Below are positions 1 to 5,372 of a stretch of 10,101 bases of DNA, in pieces. Source of the DNA: Candidatus Eiseniibacteriota bacterium. Its GTDB lineage: Bacteria > Arandabacterota > Arandabacteria > JAGLYR01. Numbering within the stretch: position 1 is the stretch's first letter; the number at the start of each line of letters is the position of its first letter. Under the pieces are notes generated by a model, which saw only the letters and a program-made list of their open reading frames with translations, was not told where the DNA came from and ran no database searches. The stretch spans positions 1-10,101 of the forward strand of contig JAGLYR010000061.1 in NCBI GenBank assembly GCA_023132135.1. Reading direction: 5' to 3'. A program made the translations under genes and the position numbers.

Positions 1-394
1 CATAGTCGACGACGCCCTCAGGAGTGCGTTCCGGGCGGAGGATGAGGGACGTGCCGGATTCCGTGATCTGTATCTGCAGAATGCGGAGAGTCCGGAGCAG
101 GGGAAGAAGTCGTCTTCCATCTTCCGACAAAAGGATATCCAGATCCGGAATCCGGAGGCGATCACGGTGGCGTTCGCCTTGGAGACGCAGTCCCACCACG
201 GTCGTCTCCAGAATGGGACCCGTGATCCGGTCCAGCCCGGCCGCCGCGTCAACGGTATCCACTGGCGCCGCGTGCTCAAGCCCGACCGCCCCTGCGGAAG
301 GAGGCAGGCAGAGGAATCCACAGGCGGCGGACACAGCGAGTACTCGCAGCGATCGCCGCTGGAGAAGGCGAGAGATTTGAACCACGAAGAACAC
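1..394 (-). CDS. Secreted protein at usher position, 5' part only (runs off left edge)
   Basis: A minus-strand frame stays open from the chaperone stop to the window edge, giving about 131 codons of an N-terminus. The chosen GTG start at 394 lies 8-9 nt after a GGAGAA ribosome-binding site. The GTG at 403 directly abuts that site and is less likely. The first ~36 residues form a signal peptide: a basic stretch, then LRVLAVSAACGFLCLPP, ending in SAGA. After a linker comes a small domain with RLRIPDLDILLSEDGRRLLP and ILQIQITESGTSLILRP. This pattern, a short beta domain with a 'DG..LLPL' element, is like the beta modules at the N-terminus of unusual ushers or of copper-amine-oxidase-N-like domains. 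It starts 25 bases after the chaperone stop, where an outer-membrane usher would be expected. The usher assignment rests on position and secretion; the barrel itself lies outside the window. Confidence 0.55.
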   Translation of the reverse strand, partial: MFFVVQISRLLQRRSLRVLAVSAACGFLCLPPSAGAVGLEHAAPVDTVDAAAGLDRITGPILETTVVGLRLQGERHRDRLRIPDLDILLSEDGRRLLPLLRTLRILQIQITESGTSLILRPERTPEGVVDY

Positions 395-419
395 GAAGGC
401 CACTTCTCCAAACCCGGGG

Positions 420-1232
420 TTACTGACCTGGCCCCCGAAGGGTCACACGAGTCTGCCCGGCGACCGACTCTTCGAGTCGCTTGGCCGAGTAGCGCACCCG
501 CACAGCGTAGGAGGGGTCAGGGAAATCACCCTTGACCACCCTTGAAAATATCCTCTCCCCCCCGGCCAGGATGGTGTCGTCCCCAATCAGTCCTTCGGAG
601 ATGATGTCACCTGACGCATTCAGCACCTCGAAAGCTCCCATCGGGTGAAGCCGCCCGGTTCCGGTGTTCACCAGATGGGCTGTGATTGCGATACCCTCCT
701 GTGTTTTCCAGGCACTGAGGTCTTCCATCTCGAACGAGTGCTGTATCTCGCCCACTTCCCCCACGATGGGCACGAGAATCGATGTCACGATCTCGAGTCT
801 CATCGTCCGCCCGTCGGGGTCTTGGGCCTCTGTGAAGGAGCCCTCGAGAGGCTCGAGTTCAATTGTTCCCCAGTATTCTCCGGGCGGAAGGTTCTTCGGT
901 GGAATGACCGAGAGCCGGATTATCCGGCGCCCCTTGGCGGGAAGGGTGAATTCCCTGGGGTTGATCTTTGTCCAGGGGGCAAGAGAATGCTCGTCGGGAG
1001 GCACCTGCTGCAGGCCGCCGTTCTTGCCGTATATGAAGTGGCGGACGTGTATGCGGTAGCGGGCATCCTTGTCGAGCAGATTCGTCACGGCGATGGTCTC
1101 TGAAGGTCTTCCCCTGTCCAGCCGGAGCTGAACGTACGCCGGCTGGATCGAGAGCGCTGCTTCAGTTTGCCCTGGGAAAAAGAGAGCGAGGCCAATCAGG
1201 GCAACCAATCCCAAACCAAGGCCCCTTGTCAT
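420..1232 (-). CDS. PapD-like periplasmic pilus chaperone (two Ig-like domains)
   Basis: This gene encodes 270 aa. A signal peptide occupies residues 1-25 (LGLGLVALIGLALFFPGQTEA), so the mature protein should be periplasmic. Residues ~27-125 look like the first Ig domain of pilus chaperones: SIQPAYVQLRL, then TIAVTN, RYRIHVRHF, a W-x-x-INP-x-x-FTLP segment and R-x-IRLSVIPP followed by PPGEYWGTIEL. These are the usual G1-strand and P-rich features of PapD and DUF916-like proteins. Residues ~160-250 form a second beta domain (AHLVNTGTGRLHPMGAFEV, later SYAVRVRYSA). The ATG follows a strong GAGGAGG site by about 8 nt. The gene sits between a pilin-like gene and a secreted usher-position gene, which fits a role in folding and delivering pilin subunits. 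Family-specific donor-strand residues cannot be fixed by eye, so the exact subfamily is open. Confidence 0.78.
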   Translation of the reverse strand: MTRGLGLGLVALIGLALFFPGQTEAALSIQPAYVQLRLDRGRPSETIAVTNLLDKDARYRIHVRHFIYGKNGGLQQVPPDEHSLAPWTKINPREFTLPAKGRRIIRLSVIPPKNLPPGEYWGTIELEPLEGSFTEAQDPDGRTMRLEIVTSILVPIVGEVGEIQHSFEMEDLSAWKTQEGIAITAHLVNTGTGRLHPMGAFEVLNASGDIISEGLIGDDTILAGGERIFSRVVKGDFPDPSYAVRVRYSAKRLEESVAGQTRVTLRGPGQ

Positions 1233-1367
1233 CAGATGTCCTCCTCATTCCAACGATCGGATCCATCAAACCCATCAGCGGGGACCCGCTCGCTGTCCTG
1301 GCGGCGGGCCCCACGTTGATGGTCCTGTTGTTTCGAAACACCTCTGTGATCGGCGCGGAGCTGTCCC

Positions 1368-1388
1368 GGCCCGACTACAGATCGGGCC
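1368..1388 (-). promoter_or_regulatory. Intercistronic hairpin between pilin and chaperone genes
   Basis: A perfect 7-bp stem, GGCCCGA at 1368-1374 pairing with TCGGGCC at 1382-1388, encloses a 7-nt loop. It begins about 50 bases downstream of the pilin stop and has no T-tract after it on the minus strand. It is therefore more likely to pause polymerase or protect the 3' end of the pilin message than to terminate fully. Classical pilus operons use such an arrangement to make much more pilin than chaperone. The rest of the 205-base gap (1233-1437) shows only the chaperone ribosome-binding site and a short TTTCGAAA palindrome at 1331-1338. Confidence 0.4.
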
Positions 1389-1437
1389 AGGATAAACAGT
1401 ACTTCAACAGCAAACCACTTCACCAACCAAGTATGAC

Positions 1438-2001
1438 TTAGGGCAGAACGACTGAGGCGAACAACCGGACCTTGCCGTCGTACTGGCCCATGGGCTTCTC
1501 AGGATCGGGCTGGGTCCAGCCAACAGTCAGCTCGACATTCTGGCTGAAGTGCCCGGCCTGGGAGCTCTCGAACGTGACCTCCTCAGTCAGCCGGGCGGGG
1601 AACCCATCGATGTCCGTGTCGCTGAGGAAGGTGACAATGTGGTCATCGCCACCGGTCGGGTTTCCGAGCTCGGCGCTGATCGCGATACCGTCCTCCTCAT
1701 AGACCAGAATCGGAGCGACGGTCGGAGCCTCCCAGATTCCGCCCTTGTACAGATGGCTGGCGGCCACGCTGAATTTGACCTGCTCGGTGTTGGCATCAAC
1801 CCGGAACGGGATGATCCCGGTGAATTCACCAGTCTGCCAGGTACCCATGTCGACGTACGGATTTAGCGGTACGATTGCGATGTTTGGATCGATCACAATG
1901 AACACAGGCACAGTGGCATCGCCCGAGGGATCTGCAACGGCGAAAGACGCCGACGCAAGGATGAGCGAAGCCAGGCACATCATTACCAAAGTGCGCTTCA
2001 T
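1438..2001 (-). CDS. Small secreted pilin-like subunit
   Basis: The product has 187 aa. A signal peptide spans residues 1-23 (MKRTLVMMCLASLILASASF then AVA), leaving a mature protein of ~164 aa that is mainly beta. The mature N-terminus, SGDATVPVFIVIDPNIAIVP, is an extended hydrophobic stretch with alternating residues, as expected of a donor strand. The C-terminus ends in GQYDGKVRLFASVVLP, the aliphatic last strand typical of pilins. The mature part has no cysteine, unlike most FimA or spore-coat-U subunits, so it would fold without a disulfide. The ATG follows GAGAGGAG by 7 nt, the strongest ribosome-binding site in the locus, which fits a major subunit. It lies upstream of the chaperone gene. 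I recognise no named family; the pilin call comes from size, signal peptide, terminal strands and neighbours. Confidence 0.62.
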   Translation of the reverse strand: MKRTLVMMCLASLILASASFAVADPSGDATVPVFIVIDPNIAIVPLNPYVDMGTWQTGEFTGIIPFRVDANTEQVKFSVAASHLYKGGIWEAPTVAPILVYEEDGIAISAELGNPTGGDDHIVTFLSDTDIDGFPARLTEEVTFESSQAGHFSQNVELTVGWTQPDPEKPMGQYDGKVRLFASVVLP

Positions 2002-2282
2002 TGCTTTTCTCCTCTCTAGTGGGAGCCCTTACGGCCCCACGTTCCAGATTCCTTCACTCCGTGCCGATCGGGTGAGGTGTTTTCTAATGTGGGAGGGGAC
2101 GGCTGCAGTAGCTCTGTCCAGAGCCCAACCCGTACCTTCGCGGAAGGTAGGTTCACCAGGACCCAGAGGTCGAGGTGGGGATGTGCTGCGGCCGACTGCC
2201 CTCCCACGCCGGACCGTCCGGGACCTCCGCGAAATGGACCTCGGACGGCAGAATCGCCATGATTTCCCCCCTTCGGTTATCC
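2002..2282 (-). other. Gap between the two pilin-like genes, rich in short palindromes
   Basis: This 281-base gap holds several exact short inverted repeats: CCTCAC-G-GTGAGG at 2281-2293, overlapping the upstream stop codon; CCGGAC-C-GTCCGG at 2209-2221; and TACCTTC-GCG-GAAGGTA at 2133-2149. None is followed by a T-tract on the minus strand. They could be mRNA hairpins or operator sites for the pilin gene. I see no convincing sigma70 or sigma54 promoter here. Confidence 0.3.
2153..2260 (-). CDS. Possible 35-residue ORF between pilin-like genes
   Basis: An ATG at 2260 follows a good GGGGGG purine run by about 5 nt and opens 35 codons (begins MAILPSEVHFAEVP, ends STSGSW). It starts 22 bases after the stop of the upstream secreted protein, as a coupled gene would. 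It has no signal peptide, no membrane segment and no recognisable motif, and the composition is unremarkable. It could be a real microprotein, a leader peptide, or chance. The ribosome-binding site is the only positive evidence. Confidence 0.22.
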   Translation of the reverse strand: MAILPSEVHFAEVPDGPAWEGSRPQHIPTSTSGSW

Positions 2283-3272
2283 TCACGGTGAGGGTTCTTG
2301 TGCACTGACCCGGAAAACAAGTTCCGTACGGTATCTCCCGGCAGGGAGAGGTCCGTCGGACTCGAGACGGACAACGATCGGGATCTCTTCCCACGGTACC
2401 GCAGAGGCGGTTGGCGAATCGCCGCAACCGATCGTGATCGGTTGCGGCCGAAGGGTCTGGAATCCCGATCCTGTGCTCTTCCAACTCCCTCCTGTGCCGC
2501 TGGAGGGCACGCAAATCGTGAGGCTTGCCTGGGGAATCTCCCGTTCCCCGTCTTCGCTGATCAGTACTCCGGCCTGTGCCGCCCGGAGGCGCCAGGCACT
2601 GTTGCCGGTCATCAGAAGTGATGCCTGTTCGCTCTGGAGCACGCCGGTGGCGAAATCCGTGGAAATCTCGATCTCCGGGATGTCGGCGGACAGCTGCGTC
2701 CATCTCAGGATGTCAAAGCGGATTGCTACCTGCGAACAACCTGTAAGTGGCTCTCCCTCCCTGCCCAAGATGCGAGCGAGCAGCATTGCCTGGTAGGTTC
2801 CGGGAGAAGCCGCCGGGTGGAGAGCCTGCTCCAGGGCGGCCCCGATTTCGCGCCAATCGATTTCCATCTTCCACCACTCGTCAGAGCCCGGGTGAGAGGT
2901 CAGGATGCTGGGACAGAGATCGAGAATCTCCTGCAGAACAGGGGGAACGGTACTTCGGGAGTCGGCGGTTGCCAGGGGGAGGCTGTCTTCCAGGCGGCAG
3001 ACCGGCTCGGCCAATGCCACCTCGAGACGCCAGTCTTGCCTGGAGAGAACGCGAATCTCCGTTTTCCCGAGGCTGATCTCCGAATCAAGGGAACCAACGG
3101 CTGAGAAGCGACCCAGGTCGACGAACAGTGGGTCTATCACAAGGGTTGGGGATGTTGCCGGAGTTTCCGCCGGCAAGAGCAGGCAGATGCAGGCAGCAGG
3201 AGCCACAGCAGCGACGCATCGCCGAAGCGCTCTCAGAACAGTGACAGGCGGCCTCGCTCCAGAACATCTCAC
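2283..3272 (-). CDS. Secreted two-domain pilin-like or tip-adhesin-like protein
   Basis: The frame is open from 3320, but its first 16 codons overlap a terminator hairpin. The GTG at 3272, 7 nt after AGGGGG, is the better start and gives 329 aa. A signal peptide follows (VLRALRRCVAAVAPAACICL, then LLPAETPA). The mature protein appears to be two related beta domains. The first runs from TLVIDPLFVDLGRF through RQDWRLEVA to PGTYQAMLLARIL. The second runs from PEIEISTDFATGVL through NSAWRLRAA to PAGRYRTELVFRVSA. Both carry the 'WRL.(V/A)A' and 'P-x-G-x-Y' landmarks, and the IDP opening matches the neighbouring 187-aa pilin (VIDPNIAIVP). As the first gene of the fibre locus and the largest subunit, it could be the tip adhesin or a base subunit. 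Function is inferred from architecture and context. Confidence 0.58.
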   Translation of the reverse strand: MRCSGARPPVTVLRALRRCVAAVAPAACICLLLPAETPATSPTLVIDPLFVDLGRFSAVGSLDSEISLGKTEIRVLSRQDWRLEVALAEPVCRLEDSLPLATADSRSTVPPVLQEILDLCPSILTSHPGSDEWWKMEIDWREIGAALEQALHPAASPGTYQAMLLARILGREGEPLTGCSQVAIRFDILRWTQLSADIPEIEISTDFATGVLQSEQASLLMTGNSAWRLRAAQAGVLISEDGEREIPQASLTICVPSSGTGGSWKSTGSGFQTLRPQPITIGCGDSPTASAVPWEEIPIVVRLESDGPLPAGRYRTELVFRVSAQEPSP

Positions 3273-3305
3273 GGTGAATCCCCCTATATGGGATCCGGGA
3301 AATGC

Positions 3306-3359
3306 AAAAAGCCCCGTCACGGTCGGCGGGCATTGCCCGCGGGTGACCGTGTGGGGCTT
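3306..3359 (-). terminator. Strong intrinsic terminator or attenuator before the fibre genes
   Basis: On the minus strand AAGCCCC (3359-3353) pairs with GGGGCTT (3315-3309). Inside it CACGGTC (3318-3324) pairs with GACCGTG (3345-3351), and an inner GCGGGC/GCCCGC hairpin (3326-3340) closes the top. The stem is followed directly by TTTTT. It ends only 34 bases before the GTG of the first fibre gene, leaving no clear room for a separate promoter. It may end the zinc-ribbon transcript, act as an attenuator for the fibre genes, or do both. Confidence 0.8.
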
Positions 3360-3469
3360 CCTGAACCTCTGATCTCTTTTCGCAGGCCGGTGGGTCTCGA
3401 GAACCTACGGCCGACGCATTTCAGTACCCTTTGGGCTTCTGGAGCCTCTGGGGTCTCTAGACATCACAA
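3360..3469 (-). promoter_or_regulatory. Structured stretch between zinc-ribbon gene and terminator
   Basis: This 110-base minus-strand stretch contains a hairpin with GGCCG (3385-3389) pairing CGGCC (3408-3412), and an inner GGT/ACC pairing around a CTCGAGA loop. Together with the terminator that follows, it has the shape of a leader with an expression platform. It does not match a riboswitch consensus that I know. Confidence 0.3.
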
Positions 3470-3676
3470 CTAGATATCACAAATGGTTCCGCACTTGCGG
3501 CAGCGAATCCTGACCCGTCCCCAAACCCTGAGCCAGAGTTCTTTCCAGCGGACTTCCACGGAACCGAAGCCGGGAGTCTTGGCAAGAAGAAGGCCACAGT
3601 TGGGGCAGCGAACCTTGTCGACAGCGCGCTCGCCATGATCCGGCCTGTCGGCAAGACAGCGGGTTCTCGTAGCCAA
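3470..3676 (-). CDS. Small two-CXXC zinc-ribbon protein (Com-like)
   Basis: The start is a TTG at 3676, 6 nt after a clear GGGGAG site; no better start exists. The 68-aa product has two zinc knuckles, CPNCG at residues 24-28 and CRKCG at 59-63. They are separated by ~30 residues containing LLAKTPGFGSVEVRW. The 'VRCPNCGLLLAK' opening and the paired CXXC ends resemble the Com family of Mu-like phages. In Mu, Com is a translational activator that binds the mom mRNA. The linker here is longer and richer in W and R than in Mu Com, so this may be a distant cousin or a general zinc ribbon. There is no phage gene nearby. It lies alone between two terminators and upstream of the fibre genes on the same strand, so regulation of those genes is possible but unproven. 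Confidence 0.68.
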   Translation of the reverse strand: MATRTRCLADRPDHGERAVDKVRCPNCGLLLAKTPGFGSVEVRWKELWLRVWGRVRIRCRKCGTICDI

Positions 3677-3781
3677 GTCTCACTCCCCGCCAGTTGCAGT
3701 TGCCGCGTCTGAACTGCCACGAGCAACCGATCCGGGATTACTACAAATTGCCTAGAGCATCGACTGCGGGAGCGCCGCATG

Positions 3782-3809
3782 AAAAACCCGGACGAGACTC
3801 GGGCGGGTT
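3782..3809 (-). terminator. Intrinsic terminator in the leader of the zinc-ribbon gene
   Basis: On the minus strand AACCCG (3809-3804 in the complement) pairs with CGGGTT (3790-3785), and an inner CGAG/CTCG pairing extends the stem. TTTTT follows at once. It lies ~130 bases after the predicted start of transcription and ~106 bases before the TTG start, so it would cut the transcript short unless it is read through. Confidence 0.6.
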
Positions 3810-3941
3810 CTTGCATGCGAGTGGAAAGCGGAAATGGATAGCACTGCGCTACCAAATCCGGGAAAGCGAATGACCCTGATGACCTGTAATCTTGTCTCCC
3901 GCGCTGTCGATCTGTTACGAGTTCCTGGACAGAACGAGGGG

Positions 3942-3970
3942 AATTTACCACATCTGCCGGCAGAAGTCAA
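3942..3970 (-). promoter_or_regulatory. Predicted sigma70-type promoter
   Basis: The minus strand has TTGACT at 3970-3965, a 17-nt spacer, and TAAATT at 3947-3942, with a start expected near 3935. The spacing is optimal and the elements match consensus at 5 and 4 of 6 bases. The promoter lies at the edge of an AT-richer patch. It reads towards the 3782-3809 terminator and the zinc-ribbon gene. Confidence 0.55.
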
Positions 3971-4116
3971 TAAGAAAGAGGAATCTATTCCCTATCTACA
4001 CTATCCACACTTCCGCCAGAGTTTTTGTGACTGCTATTCACCAAACAACAACTGTTGTTAATAATAGCAAAAATAGGCGAGAATGTGCAAGAATCTGCAA
4101 CTCGGCCATTTCCCGC

Positions 4117-4137
4117 GATTTACGATTTACCATTTAC
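4117..4137. repeat. Three 7-nt units, GATTTAC type
   Basis: Three adjacent 7-mers (GATTTAC, GATTTAC, CATTTAC) lie here. The same GATTTACGATTTACCA string recurs at 6412-6427 near the start of the DUF123-Nth gene. This resembles the short heptamer repeats scattered between genes in some bacteria, such as the STRR repeats of cyanobacteria. Confidence 0.6.
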
Positions 4138-4202
4138 GTCCCTATTTCCTCGACACTTGTCACTCGCCCGCGTCACACGGACGGGGCGCTGGCCCTAACG
4201 AA

Positions 4203-4223
4203 GTGACAGGTGACAGGGTGACA
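4203..4223. repeat. GTGACAG-type tandem heptamer
   Basis: GTGACAG is followed by GTGACAG and then by GGTGACA, an imperfect tandem array of three units. It forms the right arm of a possible larger stem with 4156-4163. Confidence 0.5.
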
Positions 4224-4266
4224 AGCGACTGGGATTGGGGAGTACTGTTGTGGATAGCTGCCGCTG

Positions 4267-4287
4267 TAGCCTGAATAATCCAGGCTA
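4267..4287 (-). other. Inverted repeat over the channel gene's stop codon
   Basis: TAGCCTG (4267-4273) and CAGGCTA (4281-4287) are a perfect 7-bp inverted repeat with a 7-nt AT-rich loop. The right arm includes the stop codon of the channel gene. No T-tract follows, so this is at best a weak terminator or a 3' stability hairpin. Confidence 0.4.
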
Positions 4288-5268
4288 GACGATGTCCTCG
4301 AGGATGGCAAGTTGCGCGCGGGTTCCCAGTACAACCAGGCGGTCACCGGGGTTGATAAGGGTGTCGGGCGGGGGATTGAGATGGCTTGTCCCGGGCTCTC
4401 TGCAGATTCCCAGAACCATGGCGCCGGACCTGGCGCGAATGTCGGCGCCCATGATCGTCAGACCGGCGAGGGGGGATTTTTCCCCTATGGGCAGATCCTG
4501 AATCCGCAGCTCGTCCACCCCGCTGTGCGTCACGATGTCAAGGAAGCCGGTGGTGGCGGGATGGAGGAGCATGTGGGCGATCCGGGTTCCTGCAATCTGG
4601 AGCGGGCGGATAACCCCTTCGACCCCGGCGCGCAGCAGCTTGGCTTCTGCGCGCTCGTCGTCGGCTCTGGACACAACCCGGATAGCGGGGTTCAAGGCGC
4701 GGGCGCTCATGGCAATGAACACGTTCTCTGCGTCGGTGTCGGTCACGGCCACCAGGCCCAGAGCGCGGGTCACGCCCGCCTCGTGGAGCACGTCATCCGA
4801 GGAAGCATCGCCGATGATGCAGAGAACCCCGTCTTCCAGCATTCTTCGCTCAAGGTCCGGATTGTCGTCGATCACTACAAAGGGGATAGCCTCTCGCTGA
4901 AACTCGTGGGCCACCCAGCGGCCGACCCGCCCGTACCCACAGACAATGTAGTGCTCCTTGATCTTCTTGATGGTGTTCGTCATCTTACGATGCCTCCTGA
5001 TGCCCGCCATCTCGCCTTCAATTGCAAACTCAATGATCCTCCGGCCGAGGTAGGTGACCGCCGCGATCCCGAAGATGATGATCGCAATGGTGAAAGCCCT
5101 GCCCACAGGCGACAGGGGCGCCACCTCCCTGAAGCCGACGGTGCTGAGCGTGATCACCATCTGGTATAGGGAGTCGAGGAAGGACCAGTGTTCGAGCCAA
5201 ACGTAGCCGGCGGTCCCGAGTACGATAATGAGAAGTAGCAGTAGAAGCGGTTTGGACAACTGTCTCAT
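4285..5268 (-). CDS. Two-TM potassium channel with RCK (TrkA_N/TrkA_C) regulator
   Basis: The 327-aa protein has the MthK-like order. TM1 is at residues ~7-25 (LLLLLLIIVLGTAGYVWL), a pore helix and filter at ~32-48 (SLYQMVITLSTVGFRE), and TM2 at ~57-78. An RCK/TrkA_N Rossmann domain begins at ~106 (YIVCGYGRVGRW; GxGxxG at 111-116, acidic end of strand 2 at VVIDDN). A TrkA_C domain lies at ~245-327 (GVDELRIQDLPIGEKSPLAG ... NPGDRLVVLG). It should conduct K+ across the inner membrane under cytosolic ligand control. The filter reads TVGFRE rather than TVGYGD: Arg47 replaces the last filter glycine, as I believe also occurs in some bacterial relatives. The ATG is preceded by a modest AGGA. The upstream repair gene ends 104 bases away, so this gene may share its transcript. 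Confidence 0.9.
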   Translation of the reverse strand: MRQLSKPLLLLLLIIVLGTAGYVWLEHWSFLDSLYQMVITLSTVGFREVAPLSPVGRAFTIAIIIFGIAAVTYLGRRIIEFAIEGEMAGIRRHRKMTNTIKKIKEHYIVCGYGRVGRWVAHEFQREAIPFVVIDDNPDLERRMLEDGVLCIIGDASSDDVLHEAGVTRALGLVAVTDTDAENVFIAMSARALNPAIRVVSRADDERAEAKLLRAGVEGVIRPLQIAGTRIAHMLLHPATTGFLDIVTHSGVDELRIQDLPIGEKSPLAGLTIMGADIRARSGAMVLGICREPGTSHLNPPPDTLINPGDRLVVLGTRAQLAILEDIV

Positions 5269-5273
5269 TCTGA

Positions 5274-5339
5274 TGTCCTGCCGGATTCAATAGAGAATGT
5301 CAGCAGCTCTGCCGTACAGGCTATCTGTACCTCAGGACA
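5274..5339 (-). promoter_or_regulatory. Nested inverted repeat covering the channel gene's ribosome-binding site
   Basis: TGTCCTG (5274-5280) and CAGGACA (5333-5339) are complementary. Between them lies a second perfect inverted repeat, GTACAG (5314-5319) with CTGTAC (5325-5330). On the minus-strand mRNA the AGGA of the channel gene's ribosome-binding site is part of the last arm, so pairing would hide it. It could be a translational switch or a chance fold. Confidence 0.4.
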
Positions 5340-5372
5340 CACCGCGCAGTCAAGGAAATGGATATCTGCGGG

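Larger units (their letters stand above)
3971..4284. other. Non-coding gap with AT-rich patch and 7-nt repeats
   Basis: I see no convincing gene in this stretch. From ~3960 to 4080 the composition is clearly more AT-rich than the flanks. It contains the 13-nt inverted repeat AACAAC-T-GTTGTT at 4047-4059. Next come GATTTAC, GATTTAC, CATTTAC at 4117-4137 and a GTGACAG-type repeat near 4203-4223. CTTGTCAC (4156-4163) can pair with GTGACAAG (4218-4225). Confidence 0.5.

Noticed and set aside
1226-1441. Open frames on both strands in the pilin-chaperone gap
   Set aside because: They have no ribosome-binding site of note and no features; the gap is better explained by the hairpin and the chaperone ribosome-binding site.
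2029-2703. 224-codon open frame on the minus strand overlapping the two-domain secreted protein
   Set aside because: It is very rich in Arg and Pro with no domain features, and it overlaps a frame with a signal peptide, ribosome-binding site and beta-domain repeats.
3306-3469. Cyclic-di-GMP (GEMM) or other known riboswitch before the fibre genes
   Set aside because: The position is attractive, but the conserved GEMM core and tetraloop-receptor strings are not present by eye; a covariance-model scan would settle it.
3457-3951. 164-codon minus-strand frame over the zinc-ribbon gene and its leader
   Set aside because: It crosses a terminator hairpin, lacks a good ribosome-binding site, and conflicts with the CXXC-bearing frame that has one.
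4312-5169. 285-codon plus-strand frame opposite the potassium channel gene
   Set aside because: It is antisense to a clear channel-RCK gene; long antisense frames are expected in GC-rich DNA, and no motif is visible.
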